Counted from the stretch's first letter, positions 1 to 9,223 are shown. The stretch: DNA of 36,330 bases from Verrucomicrobiales bacterium (GCA_027489875.1 JAIXZE010000303.1:1-36330), one strand, 5' to 3'. The notes: generated by a model not told the origin, from the letters alone. Numbers and translations: made by a program.

Positions 1-162
1 CACCGTGGTCGGATAGCCTGCAGATTTCAGACGGGCGAGTCCGCTGTTGCGTGCCGAGGCGGAGATCCATTGCGAGAGCGCGATGCCGGCGATGGGGATG
101 GCCAGCAGGTAACGTTTGCGCCAACGACGGGCGGACGGGACGGGGGTGGGCTCCGGAGGCAT
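1..162 (-). CDS. Truncated membrane-anchored hypothetical protein (N-terminal 54 residues)
   Basis: An open frame starts at the ATG at 162 and runs off the left edge of the window without a stop, giving 54 residues. It begins with a Pro-rich stretch (MPPEPTPVPS), then a basic patch (RRWRKRY) and a hydrophobic segment of about 10 to 15 residues (LLAIPIAGIAL), which looks like a signal anchor with the N-terminus in the cytoplasm. The rest would then be periplasmic. I do not recognise the family, and the missing C-terminus prevents any functional call. No gene lies between it and folC. The basic-then-hydrophobic pattern and the clean ATG support a real gene, but the evidence is limited to this fragment. 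Confidence 0.5.
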   Translation of the reverse strand, partial: MPPEPTPVPSARRWRKRYLLAIPIAGIALSQWISASARNSGLARLKSAGYPTTV

Positions 163-343
163 GATGTGATTGGTATCTGACGATGGCGTGGAAGGGACGT
201 CACGTTCGATTTCGTGAGATACCGGCTTTAACGCCTCCGGCGCAACGCGTGCGCAAGGCCAGGATTGTCAGGCGACGTGCCTTGACGCGGCAGGATCGTG
301 GATTGCGCCGCAGGCATCCCCTCGACATGGAACTTCCGTCGAA

Positions 344-381
344 TTGCATCTGCGCGTCGCATATGCGACGTGCGGATGCAA
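344..381. repeat. 38-bp near-perfect palindrome
   Basis: Two 19-bp arms (344-362 and 363-381) abut without a spacer, starting TTGCATCTGCGCG and ending GTGCGGATGCAA. They are complementary at 17 of 19 positions; both exceptions become G-U pairs in one RNA orientation. There is no following T-run, so it is a poor intrinsic terminator. It could be an operator, a cruciform or a REP-like element between two minus-strand genes. Confidence 0.6.
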
Positions 382-387
382 ATGGCC

Positions 388-508
388 CGCCGGGTGGGGG
401 CACCCGGCCTTCAACGGGGGAGTTGCCAGTTGCCAGAACCCAGTTTCCAGAACCTGACCCTCTGCGCGAGAACAGCGGGAAACTGGAAACTGGGAACTGG
501 AAACTCCC
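388..508. repeat. Dispersed repeat family B, copy 1
   Basis: This copy contains an 8-bp GC hairpin (GCCGGGTG, loop GGGG, CACCCGGC at 389-408), then GGCCTTCAAC, a doubled GTTGCCA motif, and AACCCAGTTTCCAG, answered by tandem GGAAACTGG/GGGAACTGG units at about 480-505. The same building blocks recur at 5190, 15507 and 26625. It sits directly downstream of the folC stop codon, so it may form the 3' end of the folC transcript. The rest of 163-510, apart from the palindrome at 344-381, holds nothing I can recognise. Confidence 0.65.
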
Positions 509-510
509 CT

Positions 511-1776
511 TCAGTTCGGTTTCCAGTCGTTCAGTCGGCGGTCGAGGGTGCCGGCGGGTTGTTCGTCGAGGAGTTCGAGGGCTTCGCCGATGAGATAGAG
601 GGATCCGGTGATCAGGACGAAGGGATCGTGGGCGGTGCCCTTGAGGGCTTCGGCGAGGGATTGGGTGACGCGGATGGGGCGGGTGACCCCGGCGTTGCGG
701 CAGGCTTCCTTGAGGTCGCCGGGGGAGACGGATCGAGGACTGGAGACCGGGGTGGTCAGGATGCGGGCCGCGAGAGGGGCCAGCATCCGGGCCATTTCGG
801 GCCATTGCTTGTCACCGAGCATTCCGAGGATCAGGACCGGCGGACGGTTCGGGAAATGACGTTCGAGGGCGGCGCGAAGGGAGACGATGCCGTCGCGGTT
901 GTGGGCCCCGTCGAGGAGGAGGGTGCGGTCGCCGCGTTGGAGGACCTGGAGGCGGCCGGGCCAACGGACGCGGGCGAAGCCTTCGGCCATCTGTTCGTCC
1001 GTGACCGGGAGGAGGAAACGGAGGGTTCGGACGGTGGCGGCAGCGAGGGCGGCGTTGGTGCGCTGGTGTTCGCCGAGGAGGGAAAGGGGAAACTGGAACC
1101 GGGCGAGGGCATTCGCGCCCACGTGGACAAACGGACACCCCAATTCGCGGGCCTTGAACTCGATGATGGCGAGAGCGTCGGGATCGGAGGCGGACGACAA
1201 GGCGGGGACACCGGGTTTCAGGATGCCTGCCTTCTCGGCGGCGATGTCGGCGACCGTTGGGCCGAGCACGGCCATGTGGTCGAGTCCGATCTGGGTGATG
1301 ACGGAGGCGAGCGGCGTGACGATGTTAGTGGCGTCGAGTCGTCCCCCGAGACCGGTTTCCCAGACGACGAGGTCGACGGCGCATTCCTCGAACCAGAGGA
1401 GCGCGAGGATCGTGGTGAACTCAAAGAAGGTAGGTTGCAGTGCCTGGGAACTGGACTCGACGGCGGTGCGGAGTCGCGTGGTGAGGCGTGCGAGGGCGTC
1501 GTCCGGGATGGGAATGCCGTTGACCTGGATGCGTTCGCCGAAACGGACGAGGTGGGGGGAGGTGTAGAGGCCGACCTTGCGTCCGGCGATGCGATGGATG
1601 GCATCGAGCATGGCGCAGACGGAGCCCTTGCCGTTGGTGCCGGCGACGTGGATGAACGCGAGTCGGTCGTGAGGATTGCCGACGCGCGCGGCGAGTTCGC
1701 GCGTGGAGGCGAGTCCGGGCTTGAACCCGAACTGCTGGAGGGAATGAAGGTAGGACAACGACTCGTCGTACGTCAC
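511..1776 (-). CDS. folC: Bifunctional folylpolyglutamate synthase / dihydrofolate synthase
   Basis: FolC is a cytoplasmic Mur-ligase-family enzyme that adds glutamate to dihydropteroate and tetrahydrofolate using ATP. The product has about 421 residues, the usual length. The P-loop AGTNGKGSV is at residues 45-53, followed by LYTSPHL and then FFEFTTILAL and VWETGLGGRLDATN, all typical of FolC; a later LLDGAHN motif marks the C-terminal domain boundary. I chose the GTG at 1776, giving VTYDESLSYL, because family members start here. The frame stays open to an ATG at 1899, but those 41 extra residues are translated from the palindromic repeat at 1880-1975 and its flank. The gene is convergent with nothing nearby and follows uvrA on the same strand after a gap of about 190 bp. 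Confidence 0.93.
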   Translation of the reverse strand: MTYDESLSYLHSLQQFGFKPGLASTRELAARVGNPHDRLAFIHVAGTNGKGSVCAMLDAIHRIAGRKVGLYTSPHLVRFGERIQVNGIPIPDDALARLTTRLRTAVESSSQALQPTFFEFTTILALLWFEECAVDLVVWETGLGGRLDATNIVTPLASVITQIGLDHMAVLGPTVADIAAEKAGILKPGVPALSSASDPDALAIIEFKARELGCPFVHVGANALARFQFPLSLLGEHQRTNAALAAATVRTLRFLLPVTDEQMAEGFARVRWPGRLQVLQRGDRTLLLDGAHNRDGIVSLRAALERHFPNRPPVLILGMLGDKQWPEMARMLAPLAARILTTPVSSPRSVSPGDLKEACRNAGVTRPIRVTQSLAEALKGTAHDPFVLITGSLYLIGEALELLDEQPAGTLDRRLNDWKPN

Positions 1777-1879
1777 GAGGGCGAGGATGGCCGGGTGGGA
1801 CGGAGGAGATTCAAGACCCAAGATGGTGTTCGGCGCGCGGGAGGGTGCCTCTGGACACCACCCCCTTTGGGAATGACTT

Positions 1880-1975
1880 CGGGGCGGCGATGTCTTCATC
1901 GCCCTGAGAAAGGCTTTGGAACGGCGACGAGGACGTTGCCTCCCCGTTCCGTGCGGGGCGGTGTCAAGCTGCGCC
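1880..1975. repeat. Dispersed palindromic repeat family A, copy 1
   Basis: The left arm GGGGCGGCGATGTCTTCATC is answered by the right arm GGCGACGAGGACGTTGCC about 25 bp later. It ends with GTGCGGGGCGGTGTCAAGCTGCGCCC, a diverged form of the terminal inverted repeat seen intact at 34009-34032. The uvrA stop codon (1964-1966) lies inside this terminal repeat, and the repeat also keeps the frame upstream of folC open. Confidence 0.75.
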
Positions 1976-4900
1976 CGCGCGCAGGTGGGTGCCGGTATGG
2001 CTGGTCGGGTGGGTTGCCACGGTTTCCGGTGTTCCCACCACGACGAGCTGTCCTCCCTGATCGCCGGCGTCGGGTCCGAGGTCGATCACCCAGTCCGCCT
2101 GGCGGATGACGTCGAGGTTGTGTTCGACGACGACGACCGAGTGGCCTTGGTCGACCATGCGCTGGAAGACGAGCAGGAGGATGCGGATGTCCTCGAAGTG
2201 GAGGCCGGTGGTGGGTTCGTCGAAGAGGAACAGCGTGGGCTTGCCGGCAGCGGGACGCTTGGCGTCGGTGGACGACCAGGCGGCAAGGTGGGCGACGAGC
2301 TTGAGGCGTTGGCTTTCGCCGCCGCTGAGGGTGTTGATGGGTTGTCCGCAGCGGAGGTAACCGAGGCCGACGTCGACGAGCAGTTGGAGTTTCTCGGCGG
2401 CCCGTCGGGCGGCGCGGGATTTCGGGAAGGCGCGCAGGAAGGTGACGGCATTCTCCACGGGCGCGTCGAGGACGTCCCCGATGGACCATTCCGTCTTTTT
2501 GGGTCCGGCGAGCTTCACCTCCAGGATGTGCGGTCGGTAGCGTCGGCCATTGCATACCGGGCAGCGGATGAAGACATCGGAGAGGAACTGCATCTCGATC
2601 TTCTCGAAGCCCGCGCCGCGACAGCGTTCGCACTGGCCGGTGGCCGAGTTGAAGCTGAAGGCGCTGGCGTTCAACCCGCGTTCGCGGGCGATTTTCGAGG
2701 CGGCGAACACGTCGCGGATGTCCTCGAACGCCCCGATGTACACGGCGGGATTCGAGCGGGGCGTGCGGCCGAGGGAGGATTGGTCGACGAGGACCACGGA
2801 CCCGAGCGAGTCGAATCCGGAGAGGACCGCGGTGGAGGGTTCTGAACCCGAGGCCTCGGCGTCGTCCGAAGAATCCGCGGCGTCTGCGGAATCAGCGGAT
2901 TCCGGTGCATCGGCTCCGTTGCCGGCGAGCCTGGATTCGAGCAGGGGCAACAGGATCTCGCGGATGAGGGTGGTCTTTCCGGAGCCGCTGACGCCGGTGA
3001 TGGCGACAAGGCGCTGGAGGGGGATTTCCACGCTCAGGTCGTTCAGGTTGTGGCGGGTGACGTGGTCGAGGCGGAGTGCCGGGGTTGAGGGCAGCGAAAC
3101 CGGGCGGCGCGGCGGGATGGGGACGGACTTGCGGCCGGTCAGATAGTCCGCAGTGAGCGAACCTTTGGCGGTGGCGAGGGCGTCCGGGGATCCTTCGAAG
3201 ACAATGGTGCCGCCGGTTTCGCCGTGTCCCGGGCCGATGTCGACGATGTGGTCGGCGGCGCGCATCACGGCGGATTCGTGTTCGACCACGACGACCGTGT
3301 TCCCGCAGTCGCGGAGGCGATGGAGGATCCGGACAAGGCGGTCGGTGTCGCGGGGATGCAGGCCGACGGAGGGTTCGTCGAGGACGTAGAGGGTGTTGAC
3401 GAGGCGGGAGCCGAGGCAGGAGGTGAGGTTGACCCGCTCGGTTTCACCGCCAGAGAGGGTGCGCGTGGGGCGGTCGAGGGTGAGGTAACCCAGGCCGACA
3501 TCGACGAGGAATCCGAGGCGGGCGCGGACTTCGGAAAGGACGATGCCGAGGGGTTCGTGCTGCTGAGGGTTGTGGTGGGTTTGAAGGGCGTCGATCAGGC
3601 GCAATCCCTGATCGAGGGACAGCGCGTAGAACTCGGACAAGGTCAGGTTGGGGACGGCCAGGGTGTCCGCGGCCCTGGAAGGAACCGGCAGCCGGTGGAG
3701 GAGGGACTCCGGATTGAAGCGATGTCCGCGGCAATCGGGGCAGGTCCGATAGCTGCGATAGCGGGAAAGCAGGACGCGGACGTGCATCTTGTAGGACTTG
3801 CTTTCGAGCCACCGGAAGTATCCCTGCACGCCATACCAGAGCTTCGGCCACGACTTGTCGGGGTCGGCCGAGTCGTAACCGGCTTCGCCTTCCATGACCC
3901 AGCGCTGGTGTTCTTCGGAAAGTTCGCGGTACGGGGTGTTGACCGGGATACGGCTCCGTTTGGCGGCCTTGAGGAGGTCGGCCTGGCATTCGGCGGAAAC
4001 GCCGGTTTGCCAGGGTCGCACGACGCCTCCGGCGAGGGTCTTGGAGAGGTCCGGGAGCGCGAGGCGCGTGTCGATGCCGATGACACGGCCGAATCCCTTG
4101 CAGGTGGGACAGGCTCCCACGGGGTTGTTGAAGCTGAAGAGCGCCGGGGTGGGTTCGCGGTATTCGATGTCGCAGGCGGCGCAATGGAAACCGGCGCTGA
4201 AGGCCCGGTGGAGCGAGCCGTCGAGGTGCCGGATGGAAAGCCGGCCGCGGCCGAAGTGGTACGCCTGTTCGCAGGCCTCGACGAAACGGGCGCGGTTTTC
4301 CGGGAGCGTGCGCAGACGGTCGACGATGACGGTGAGGGACGAGTGTGCCGGAGTTTCGGGGTGGTCGGTGGCTTCGGTCCGGGTGAGATCGTCGATCCGG
4401 AGGATGGAACCGTTGAGCAGGACCCGTAGGAATCCCTGTTTGCGGAGGAGATCGACCTGTTCCTTGAGGGAGAGTTTGGCCGACAGGGGCAGGTCGAACG
4501 TGATGAGGACTTCGGCCGGCGCGGCGGGTACCTGATACGGGGTGACGCTGTCGCGGAGGGTGGGTGTTTCGACCGGATTGCGGGCACGGTCCGAAGTTGT
4601 GGGAACGGGTGGGACGCTGGCGGGGGGAGCGGAGGATTCGGTGCGGGCGACCTCGGCCCAGACGATCTGGGGCGGTTCGGTGCGCACCGGATGGCCGCAC
4701 TGGCGGCAATGGAGTCGGGAGGCGTGGGACCACAGGACCTTCATGTGGTCGCAGATCTCGGTCATCGTTCCGACGGTGGAGCGGGTGGTCCGGACGGCAT
4801 TGCGCTGTTCGATGGCGATGGCCGGCGGAATGTTCTCGATGCGGTCGACCGCCGGCTTGTCCATGCGGTCGAAGAACTGGCGGGCGTACGGGGAGAAGGT

Positions 4901-5107
4901 CTCGATGTACCGGCGCTGGCCTTCGGCGTAGAGGGTGTCGAACGCGAGGGAGCTCTTTCCGGAGCCGCTCAGGCCCGTGATGACCACGAGCCGGCGGGTG
5001 GGGATTTCGAGGTCGAAGTTCTTGAGGTTGTTCTGGCGGACGCCAAAGAGGCGGATGCACTCGGCGGCGGGTGCGCGGCCCGCCTTGCCGGTTCTGGACT
5101 TCGACAT
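1964..5107 (-). CDS. uvrA: Excinuclease ABC subunit A (UvrA family), with acidic insertion
   Basis: UvrA is the damage-recognition ATPase of nucleotide excision repair and acts as a dimer with UvrB. The product has 1047 residues from the ATG at 5107, about 100 more than the usual 940. Walker A motifs are GLSGSGKS (residues 45-52) and GVSGSGKT in the second half. ABC signatures are [11 protein letters not shown] and [11 protein letters not shown], with Walker B regions [11 protein letters not shown] and [11 protein letters not shown]. Zinc-finger Cys pairs are visible (CAAC/CPTC and CERC/CPVC). Two insertions explain the extra length: a Pro-rich stretch after the first Cys pair, and an acidic Ser/Ala/Asp/Glu run at about residues 724-762. 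A TTG at 5143 is an alternative start. The first signature differs from the usual LSGGEAQRIRL, so a UvrA paralogue rather than the main UvrA is possible. The last codons and stop lie in a repeat. Confidence 0.92.
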   Translation of the reverse strand: MSKSRTGKAGRAPAAECIRLFGVRQNNLKNFDLEIPTRRLVVITGLSGSGKSSLAFDTLYAEGQRRYIETFSPYARQFFDRMDKPAVDRIENIPPAIAIEQRNAVRTTRSTVGTMTEICDHMKVLWSHASRLHCRQCGHPVRTEPPQIVWAEVARTESSAPPASVPPVPTTSDRARNPVETPTLRDSVTPYQVPAAPAEVLITFDLPLSAKLSLKEQVDLLRKQGFLRVLLNGSILRIDDLTRTEATDHPETPAHSSLTVIVDRLRTLPENRARFVEACEQAYHFGRGRLSIRHLDGSLHRAFSAGFHCAACDIEYREPTPALFSFNNPVGACPTCKGFGRVIGIDTRLALPDLSKTLAGGVVRPWQTGVSAECQADLLKAAKRSRIPVNTPYRELSEEHQRWVMEGEAGYDSADPDKSWPKLWYGVQGYFRWLESKSYKMHVRVLLSRYRSYRTCPDCRGHRFNPESLLHRLPVPSRAADTLAVPNLTLSEFYALSLDQGLRLIDALQTHHNPQQHEPLGIVLSEVRARLGFLVDVGLGYLTLDRPTRTLSGGETERVNLTSCLGSRLVNTLYVLDEPSVGLHPRDTDRLVRILHRLRDCGNTVVVVEHESAVMRAADHIVDIGPGHGETGGTIVFEGSPDALATAKGSLTADYLTGRKSVPIPPRRPVSLPSTPALRLDHVTRHNLNDLSVEIPLQRLVAITGVSGSGKTTLIREILLPLLESRLAGNGADAPESADSADAADSSDDAEASGSEPSTAVLSGFDSLGSVVLVDQSSLGRTPRSNPAVYIGAFEDIRDVFAASKIARERGLNASAFSFNSATGQCERCRGAGFEKIEMQFLSDVFIRCPVCNGRRYRPHILEVKLAGPKKTEWSIGDVLDAPVENAVTFLRAFPKSRAARRAAEKLQLLVDVGLGYLRCGQPINTLSGGESQRLKLVAHLAAWSSTDAKRPAAGKPTLFLFDEPTTGLHFEDIRILLLVFQRMVDQGHSVVVVEHNLDVIRQADWVIDLGPDAGDQGGQLVVVGTPETVATHPTSHTGTHLRAGAA

Positions 5108-5189
5108 GGGCGGGGAGTGTAGGGGCGAACTGCCGGACGGCAAAGGGCGGGGGAGAGTTTGAAGTTTGAAGATTCAAGTTTTGAAGCCG

Positions 5190-5238
5190 GGTGAAGGCCG
5201 GGTGCCCTCACCTGGCGCCAACTGGGAACTGGAAACTC
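5190..5238. repeat. Dispersed repeat family B, copy 2 (partial)
   Basis: GAAGGCCGGGTGCCCTCACC is followed by AACTGGGAACTGGAAACTC. The first block is nearly identical to 15550-15570 and the second to the tandem block near 480-505. It is immediately preceded by AAGTTTGAAG/AAGTTTTGAAG near-repeats at 5162-5185. It lies in the divergent gap between the uvrA-type gene and the hydrolase. Confidence 0.65.
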
Positions 5239-5246
5239 TACAAAAA

Positions 5247-5344
5247 GGGGCGGCGATGTCCTCATCGCCCTGGGGATGGCTTTGGAACGGCGATGAGGAC
5301 GTCGCCACCCCGTTCGATGCGGGGGCAGTGTCAACATGCGCCCC
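5247..5344. repeat. Dispersed palindromic repeat family A, copy 2
   Basis: The left arm GGGGCGGCGATGTCCTCATC and the right arm GGCGATGAGGACGTCGCC flank a short centre containing GGCTTTGGAACGG. The copy then runs into GCGGGGGCAGTGTCAACATG and GCGCCCC, the right terminal repeat. The left terminal repeat is missing, having been replaced by family B sequence. It lies upstream of the hydrolase and makes a false in-frame extension of that gene. Confidence 0.8.
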
Positions 5345-5405
5345 GGTTGGAGAGGCGTGGATCACCACCATTGCCACAGGGTCCTTGCTGGGTAGGGTGG
5401 GCTGC

Positions 5406-6827
5406 ATGCGTTGGATGCAAGCACAGTGGTGGTTGTTGACGGGAGTGACGGTGGCGCTGGGGTTGGCCCAGGGTGTTCTGGCGGAAGGGTTGCCGTCCCG
5501 TTTGAAGGTGGGAATGCCTGCCTTTGACGGCGGGAAGGTAAGGCTGGGATGGGACATTCCCGGAACTGGGTGGGCATTCCGGGTCGAGGAATCAGCCGCC
5601 GTGGGCGGGACTTGGGTGTTGTCGTCGGGTGGCGAGGTCGGCACGGCCCGCACATGGACGGATGCCAGCGAGGCAGCGGATGCGGGGCGGGTGTTCCGTG
5701 TGGTGGCGGTACCGCCCCCGGTGGTGCGTGGGAATCTGGTGTCGGCAACGAAGACGACGACCTACACCACGGCGAACCTGACGTTCCTGTTCGCGTTTGC
5801 CGGGATCCCGTTGATTCCGCAGCACAACGTGGACGTTTACAAGGTGGTGTACGACACGGTGGATCCCTGGGGTTTGCCCACGCGGGCGTCCGCAGCGGTT
5901 GCGCTGCCGGCAACGGCGGGGCGGAGTTGGCCCCTCCTCGCCTATCAGCATGGGACGATCACCACGGAGGCGGAGGCACCCTCCGCGGGATCCAGTACGG
6001 AAGGCTTGCTGGGAGTGGTCCTGGCGACGAGCGGGTACGCGTCCGTGCTGGCCGACTACCTGGGCTTTGGCGAATCGCCCGGTCGGCATCCGTACCATCA
6101 TGCGGCATCGACGGCGACGTCGGTCGTGGACGCGATGCGGGCTTGTCGTTCGTTGTGCGCCACGAACGGAAAGGCATTGAATGGGCAGGTTTTCCTCGCG
6201 GGGTATTCGCAAGGGGGGCACGCCACGCTGGCCGTGTTGCGGGAGTTGGAGGCCCGTCATGCAACCGAGTTCCCCGTGACGGCCTGTGCGGCCATGGCGG
6301 GGGCTTACGATCTTTCGGGAGTGACGCTCACGGATGCGTTGTCCGACCGGCGTCCTCCCAACGCGTATTACTTTGCCTACCTGTTGCAGACCTTGGTGGA
6401 TCTCTACGATCTGGCCCCCTCGTTGGGGAGCCTGCTGGTGCCGCCTTACGACACCACGATTCCAGCATTGTTGGCGTCCGAATCACCGGGCGGGGAGATC
6501 AATGAAGCGATGCCTCGGATTCCGAACCGGATCCTGAAGCCGGAGTATCTCGCGGCGGTGCGTGGGGATCCGGAGCATCCGCTGCGCCGTGCGTTGCGGG
6601 ACAATGACCTGACGGGCTTCGTGCCGAAAGCGGCGTTGCGGTTGTACCATTGCAGTGGGGATGAGGATGTGTTGCCGGCCAACTCGGTGGTGGCACGGGA
6701 CCGTTTCACGGCCGCGGGAGTCTCGGGAGTTCTCCTGGTGGATCCGTCGGCGGGGGCCGGTCACGGAGACTGCGTGGAACCGGCGTTGCTGGCCGCGAAA
6801 GCGTGGTTTGATTCGCTGAAACAGTGA
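5406..6827 (+). CDS. Secreted alpha/beta hydrolase, secretory-lipase-like
   Basis: This is a predicted exported esterase or lipase of 473 residues. From the ATG at 5406 there is a signal peptide: a short N-region, a hydrophobic core (WWLLTGVTVALGLA) and a likely cleavage site after VLA near residue 26. A beta-rich segment follows (about residues 27-110), then an alpha/beta-hydrolase domain. The nucleophile elbow GYSQGG places Ser at 268, GDEDVLP gives a candidate Asp at 419 or 421, and GHGDC gives His453, in the expected order. LLAYQHGT and LADYLGFGES resemble secretory lipases (LIP family, PF03583). The frame is open from 5166, but that extension is repeat sequence. The natural substrate cannot be inferred. 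xseB follows 66 bp downstream. Confidence 0.82.
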   Translation: MRWMQAQWWLLTGVTVALGLAQGVLAEGLPSRLKVGMPAFDGGKVRLGWDIPGTGWAFRVEESAAVGGTWVLSSGGEVGTARTWTDASEAADAGRVFRVVAVPPPVVRGNLVSATKTTTYTTANLTFLFAFAGIPLIPQHNVDVYKVVYDTVDPWGLPTRASAAVALPATAGRSWPLLAYQHGTITTEAEAPSAGSSTEGLLGVVLATSGYASVLADYLGFGESPGRHPYHHAASTATSVVDAMRACRSLCATNGKALNGQVFLAGYSQGGHATLAVLRELEARHATEFPVTACAAMAGAYDLSGVTLTDALSDRRPPNAYYFAYLLQTLVDLYDLAPSLGSLLVPPYDTTIPALLASESPGGEINEAMPRIPNRILKPEYLAAVRGDPEHPLRRALRDNDLTGFVPKAALRLYHCSGDEDVLPANSVVARDRFTAAGVSGVLLVDPSAGAGHGDCVEPALLAAKAWFDSLKQ

Positions 6828-6893
6828 GGGGGCGGGTGGGGCAGTGAAAAACGGGGCTATGCAAAGAGCCCGGTTTCCACCAGTTTCCGCGGC

Positions 6894-7181
6894 ATGCCGA
6901 AGACCGCCCAGGCCTCCGAGGCGGGCGGGAACAAGCCGCTGCCCTTCGAGGAGGCCGTTCAGAAACTGGAAACAATTGTGGACTCCATGGAGTCCGAGGA
7001 ACTGCCTCTGGAGACGCTGTTGCAGCGTTTCGAGGAGGGAACCCGATTGCTGCGACTCTGTCAGGAACGCCTGGCGGAGGCGGAGTTGAAGGTCCAGCGC
7101 TTGGAAAAGGATTTGTCGGGCGATATGGTCGCCCGACCGTTTGACCCCGGAATGGCCGGGACGGATACCGAAACTGCATGA
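6894..7181 (+). CDS. xseB: Exodeoxyribonuclease VII small subunit
   Basis: XseB is the small helical subunit of exonuclease VII, a single-strand-specific nuclease in repair; several copies bind each XseA. The product has 95 residues. The core LPFEEAVQKLETIVDSMES, followed by LPLETLLQRFEEGTRLLRLCQERL, is the family signature and predicts a helical hairpin. The first 15 or so residues are an unconserved polar extension, and the C-terminal tail (residues 78-95) is also variable. Its stop overlaps the dxs start by 4 bp (ATGA), so the two are translationally coupled. xseB-dxs adjacency is common in bacteria. xseA is not in the window. Confidence 0.93.
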   Translation: MPKTAQASEAGGNKPLPFEEAVQKLETIVDSMESEELPLETLLQRFEEGTRLLRLCQERLAEAELKVQRLEKDLSGDMVARPFDPGMAGTDTETA

Positions 7182-9169
7182 GCCGATATCTCGACATGGT
7201 GGATTCGCCTTCTCACGTGAAGAAACTCACGATGGATCAATTGACCGACCTTTCGGTCGAGATCCGGCATGAGCTGATTGATGGGTTGGCGAAGAACGGT
7301 GGGCATCTGGGGCCCAACCTGGGGGTCGTGGAACTGACCATTGCCCTGCATCGCTGCTTCACGACACCACAGGACAAGTTCGTGTGGGACGTGAGCCATC
7401 AGGTTTACGTCCACAAGATCCTGACGGGTCGCAAGGACCGGTTCCGGACGATCCGGACGACGGGCGGTCTCAACGGCTTCGCGCTGCGTACGGAGAGCGA
7501 GCATGACTGCTACGGCGCGGGCCATGCGGGCACGGCCTTGTCCGCGGCGCTGGGCATGTGCGCCGCCCGTGACCAGAAGGGCGGGGACGAGCATGTGGTG
7601 TGCGTGTTCGGGGATGCGGCGCTGACGAATGGCGTCTCCTTCGAAGGCCTCAACAACATCGCCTGCACGACGAAGCGGTTCATCGGCATCCTCAACGACA
7701 ACGAGTGGAGCATTGCCAAGAACGTCGGCGCGATCGCCACGTATCTGGGCAAGCTCACGACCAGCCCCCGGTACAACCGGTTGGCCAAGGATTTCACGTC
7801 GTGGCTCCGGAAACTGCCGAAGGGCGAATTGGTCTCCATGCTGGGCGCGAAGGCCGAGGAAGCCATCAAGGGCATCGCCAGCAGCCTGGCTCTGGAGCCA
7901 GCGGCCGGTGCCGATTCCGACGGTCGTGGCGGGCATGGTTCGGCGCTCCTGTTCGAGGAGTTTGGCATCCGGTATCTCGGGCCGATCGACGGGCACAACC
8001 TGCCGCTGCTGATCAGCACGCTGGAATTTGCCAAGACCTGCACCGAACCCGTCGTGATCCATGTCCTGACGCAAAAGGGACGCGGGTTCGAGGCGGCGCT
8101 GAAGTATCCGGAAAAGTTCCACGGCCTGGGGCCATACGACGTGCAATCGGGGCAGCCTGCGACGGCGAAGCCCGGTTCGGCACCGATGTGGCAGGAGGTC
8201 TTTGGCAAGACGATGGTGAAGCTTTGCCAGCAGAACCAGCATGTGGTGGGCATCACCGCGGCGATGCCGAGCGGGACGAGCCTGAAGCTCCTCGAACAGG
8301 CGCTGCCCAAGCAGTATTACGACGTCGGCATTGCCGAGGAACACGCCGTGATTTTCGCGGCGGGCATGGCCACGATGGGGTTCCGCCCCGTTGTTGCAAT
8401 CTACAGCACGTTCCTGCAACGGGCCTACGATTGCATCCATCACGACGTCTGCCTTCAGGACCTGCCGGTGATCTTCTGCATGGACCGGGCAGGTTTGTCG
8501 GCGAATGACGGCCCCACGCATCACGGCCTCTTTGACATCGCCTACCTGCGCTGCCTTCCGAACGTGATCGGCATGGCGCCGAAGGACGAGGATGAGCTGC
8601 AGGACATGATGTTCACGGCGACGCTCCAGAAGCATCCCTGCTGCATCCGGTATCCCCGCGGCAACGCCGAGGGAGTACCGATCAAGGAGGTTCCCGGTGT
8701 GGTGGAGATCGGCAAGGCGGAGGTCATCCGGCCCTATCGGAACAATGGTGGGCGCAAGGTCGCGTTGTTCGGTCTGGGCAACATGCTCCGTGTGGCGAAG
8801 GAAGCCGCGGTGGAGTTGGAGAAGGACGGGTGCGACGTTGCGATCATCAATCCCCGATTCTTCAAGCCGCTGGACGCCGCAACCCACCAGTTCTTCGCGG
8901 AGGCTGCCGAGGTGGTTGGTACCTTGGAGGACCATGTGGCGATGGGCGGTTACGGCAGTGCCGTCCTCGAGTTGTTGTCCGACCATGGGGTCGCTGTGGC
9001 GGTGGTACGCCTCGCCTGGCCTGATGTCTTCGTCGAGCACGCCTCCACGGTGGAGTACTTGCGGGAGCGCCACGGCCTGACCGCGGCGAATCTGGTGCGG
9101 CAGATCCGTGAGAAGTTGGCCGGAGCCGCCCAAGCCGGGCAGTTGACCGGTGGGCTTCGTACCGCCTGA
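7178..9169 (+). CDS. dxs: 1-deoxy-D-xylulose-5-phosphate synthase, divergent type
   Basis: Dxs condenses pyruvate and glyceraldehyde 3-phosphate with thiamine diphosphate (TPP) in the first step of the methylerythritol phosphate pathway. The product has 663 residues, somewhat longer than the usual 620. Visible motifs are HLGPNLGVVELTIALH (43-58), VSHQVYVHKILTGR with the substrate-binding His, YGAGHAGTALSAALG, ILNDNEWSIA, IRYLGPIDGH, and GIAEEHAV with the catalytic Glu. The C-terminal transketolase domain contains VALFGLGNM. Two motifs differ from the common form: the TPP/magnesium motif reads GDA instead of GDG (145-147), and MDRAGL is followed by SANDGPTHHG rather than VGADGPTHQG. The spacing and other motifs still favour Dxs over transketolase or pyruvate dehydrogenase. 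It supplies precursors for hopanoids made by Shc at 24587. Confidence 0.9.
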   Translation: MSRYLDMVDSPSHVKKLTMDQLTDLSVEIRHELIDGLAKNGGHLGPNLGVVELTIALHRCFTTPQDKFVWDVSHQVYVHKILTGRKDRFRTIRTTGGLNGFALRTESEHDCYGAGHAGTALSAALGMCAARDQKGGDEHVVCVFGDAALTNGVSFEGLNNIACTTKRFIGILNDNEWSIAKNVGAIATYLGKLTTSPRYNRLAKDFTSWLRKLPKGELVSMLGAKAEEAIKGIASSLALEPAAGADSDGRGGHGSALLFEEFGIRYLGPIDGHNLPLLISTLEFAKTCTEPVVIHVLTQKGRGFEAALKYPEKFHGLGPYDVQSGQPATAKPGSAPMWQEVFGKTMVKLCQQNQHVVGITAAMPSGTSLKLLEQALPKQYYDVGIAEEHAVIFAAGMATMGFRPVVAIYSTFLQRAYDCIHHDVCLQDLPVIFCMDRAGLSANDGPTHHGLFDIAYLRCLPNVIGMAPKDEDELQDMMFTATLQKHPCCIRYPRGNAEGVPIKEVPGVVEIGKAEVIRPYRNNGGRKVALFGLGNMLRVAKEAAVELEKDGCDVAIINPRFFKPLDAATHQFFAEAAEVVGTLEDHVAMGGYGSAVLELLSDHGVAVAVVRLAWPDVFVEHASTVEYLRERHGLTAANLVRQIREKLAGAAQAGQLTGGLRTA

Positions 9170-9191
9170 GATCGACGGGTTGCTTCTTCAC

Positions 9192-9223
9192 CGGGGTGTC
9201 GGCTACGGCCGACACCCCGTTTT
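9192..9223 (+). terminator. Rho-independent terminator after dxs
   Basis: A perfect 11-bp stem (CGGGGTGTCGG / CCGACACCCCG) with a 6-base loop (CTACGG) is followed by TTTT. It lies 23 bases after the dxs stop codon. Confidence 0.9.

Noticed and set aside
298..2109. A 603-residue plus-strand frame opposite folC
   Set aside because: Antisense to folC and passing through both repeat families; composition typical of a shadow frame.
5166..5405. 80-residue N-terminal extension of the secreted hydrolase
   Set aside because: It translates both dispersed repeats (for example NGDEDVATP), and it would place the signal peptide in the interior of the protein.
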